A DNA stretch of 5,783 bases, from assembly GCA_005779525.1 (NCBI GenBank), contig SXIZ01000156.1:1-5783 (forward strand), in the 5' to 3' direction. Origin of the DNA: Methylococcaceae bacterium (GTDB taxonomy: Bacteria > Pseudomonadota > Gammaproteobacteria > Methylococcales > Methylomonadaceae). Positions 5,683 through 5,783 of this stretch are shown here, in pieces. Both the position numbers and the translations under genes were made by a program. Below the pieces are notes generated by a model. The model had not been told where the DNA came from and did no database searches. It saw only the letters and a list, made by a program, of their open reading frames with translations. Each line of letters starts with the position of its first letter. The stretch's first letter is position 1.

Positions 5683-5739
5683 GGTGTAACCTGTTGGTAA
5701 AGATCTCGCCAGATCACTCAACCAACAAAAGGAAACACC
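5683..5739 (+). promoter_or_regulatory. Nested 5'-UTR hairpin that sequesters the ribosome binding site of the 5743 gene
   Basis: Four stacked stems can form in RNA: GGTGT (5683-5687) with ACACC (5735-5739); CC (5690-5691) with GG (5731-5732); TGTTGGT (5692-5698) with ACCAACA (5721-5727); and GATCT (5702-5706) with AGATC (5711-5715) over a CGCC loop. That is 19 Watson-Crick pairs in 57 bases. The Shine-Dalgarno AGGA (5730-5733) lies in the right arm and the structure ends 3 bases before the ATG. It could control translation or stabilise the mRNA; no known riboswitch is recognised. Confidence 0.5.
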
Positions 5740-5742
5740 ACT

Positions 5743-5783
5743 ATGAAAAATGATAATGTTTTTGACTTCACTAAGCCAGAACA
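5743..5783 (+). CDS. Start of an unidentified gene, cut by the window end
   Basis: ATG at 5743 follows AGGA (5730-5733) by 9 bases and opens a frame that stays open for 13 codons (MKNDNVFDFTKPE) to the window edge. There is no signal peptide start. The short polar opening is reminiscent of phasin-like granule proteins, but 13 residues are too few to assign a family. The upstream hairpin and long AT-rich leader suggest a regulated gene. The start is well supported; the product is unknown. Confidence 0.55.
   Translation, partial: MKNDNVFDFTKPE

Larger units (their letters stand above)
5331..5742. other. Divergent intergenic region with a very AT-rich core
   Basis: It separates the leftward amidohydrolase gene from a rightward gene at 5743. 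About 5490-5605 is almost only A and T, with far lower GC than the genes on either side. No sigma-70 promoter with two good hexamers at 16-18 bases was found on either strand, although weak -10-like hexamers are common. The direct repeat ATGCTAAA occurs at 5447-5454 and 5468-5475, 21 bases apart. ATGATCAT at 5648-5655 is a perfect palindrome. Confidence 0.6.

Overview
The window looks like a chromosomal segment from a gammaproteobacterium of moderate to low GC. The protein families (HDOD, HD-GYP and a soluble PAS-less histidine kinase) and the NWAE...YYRYY C-terminal domain fit environmental Gammaproteobacteria or Betaproteobacteria, such as sulfur oxidisers or methylotrophs. This placement is an inference from remembered family resemblance, not from a search. 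No mobile element, CRISPR array, tRNA or rRNA was seen.

Positions 1-3463 (+ strand) hold a tight signalling operon of three genes. The first is the 3' end of an HDOD-domain protein, cut by the window edge. The second, 8 bases downstream, is a response regulator built as REC, coiled coil, GAF-like, HD-GYP, and is a predicted cyclic-di-GMP phosphodiesterase with a full metal-ligand set. The third, 27 bases further on, is a soluble histidine kinase whose N-terminal receiver has lost its phospho-accepting Asp (Glu instead). The simplest model is that the kinase phosphorylates Asp60 of the HD-GYP regulator, and perhaps a receiver on the HDOD protein outside the window, so that an intracellular cue sets c-di-GMP turnover.

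Positions 3464-3794 are a convergent intergenic region that is unusually rich in dyad symmetry. On the minus strand it contains, in order, a hairpin close to the stop codon, a 30-base palindrome, a perfect TATAAT hexamer, and a hairpin followed by eight Ts. It can be read as a long structured 3' UTR of the amidohydrolase gene or as an independent small RNA of about 85 nt ending at the terminator.

Positions 3795-5330 (- strand) encode an exported metal-dependent amidohydrolase. It has a signal peptide, a complete TIM-barrel hydrolase (HxH, Lys, His, His, but Glu where Asp is usual) and an extra C-terminal domain of about 75 residues bracketed by two Cys. Its start is placed at the ATG at 5330, preceded by GGAGAG.

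Positions 5331-5742 are the divergent intergenic region. It holds an inverted repeat upstream of the amidohydrolase gene, a tiny ORF with a consensus Shine-Dalgarno, a very AT-rich block, and a nested hairpin that covers the ribosome binding site of a new + strand gene starting at 5743. Only 13 codons of that gene are visible.
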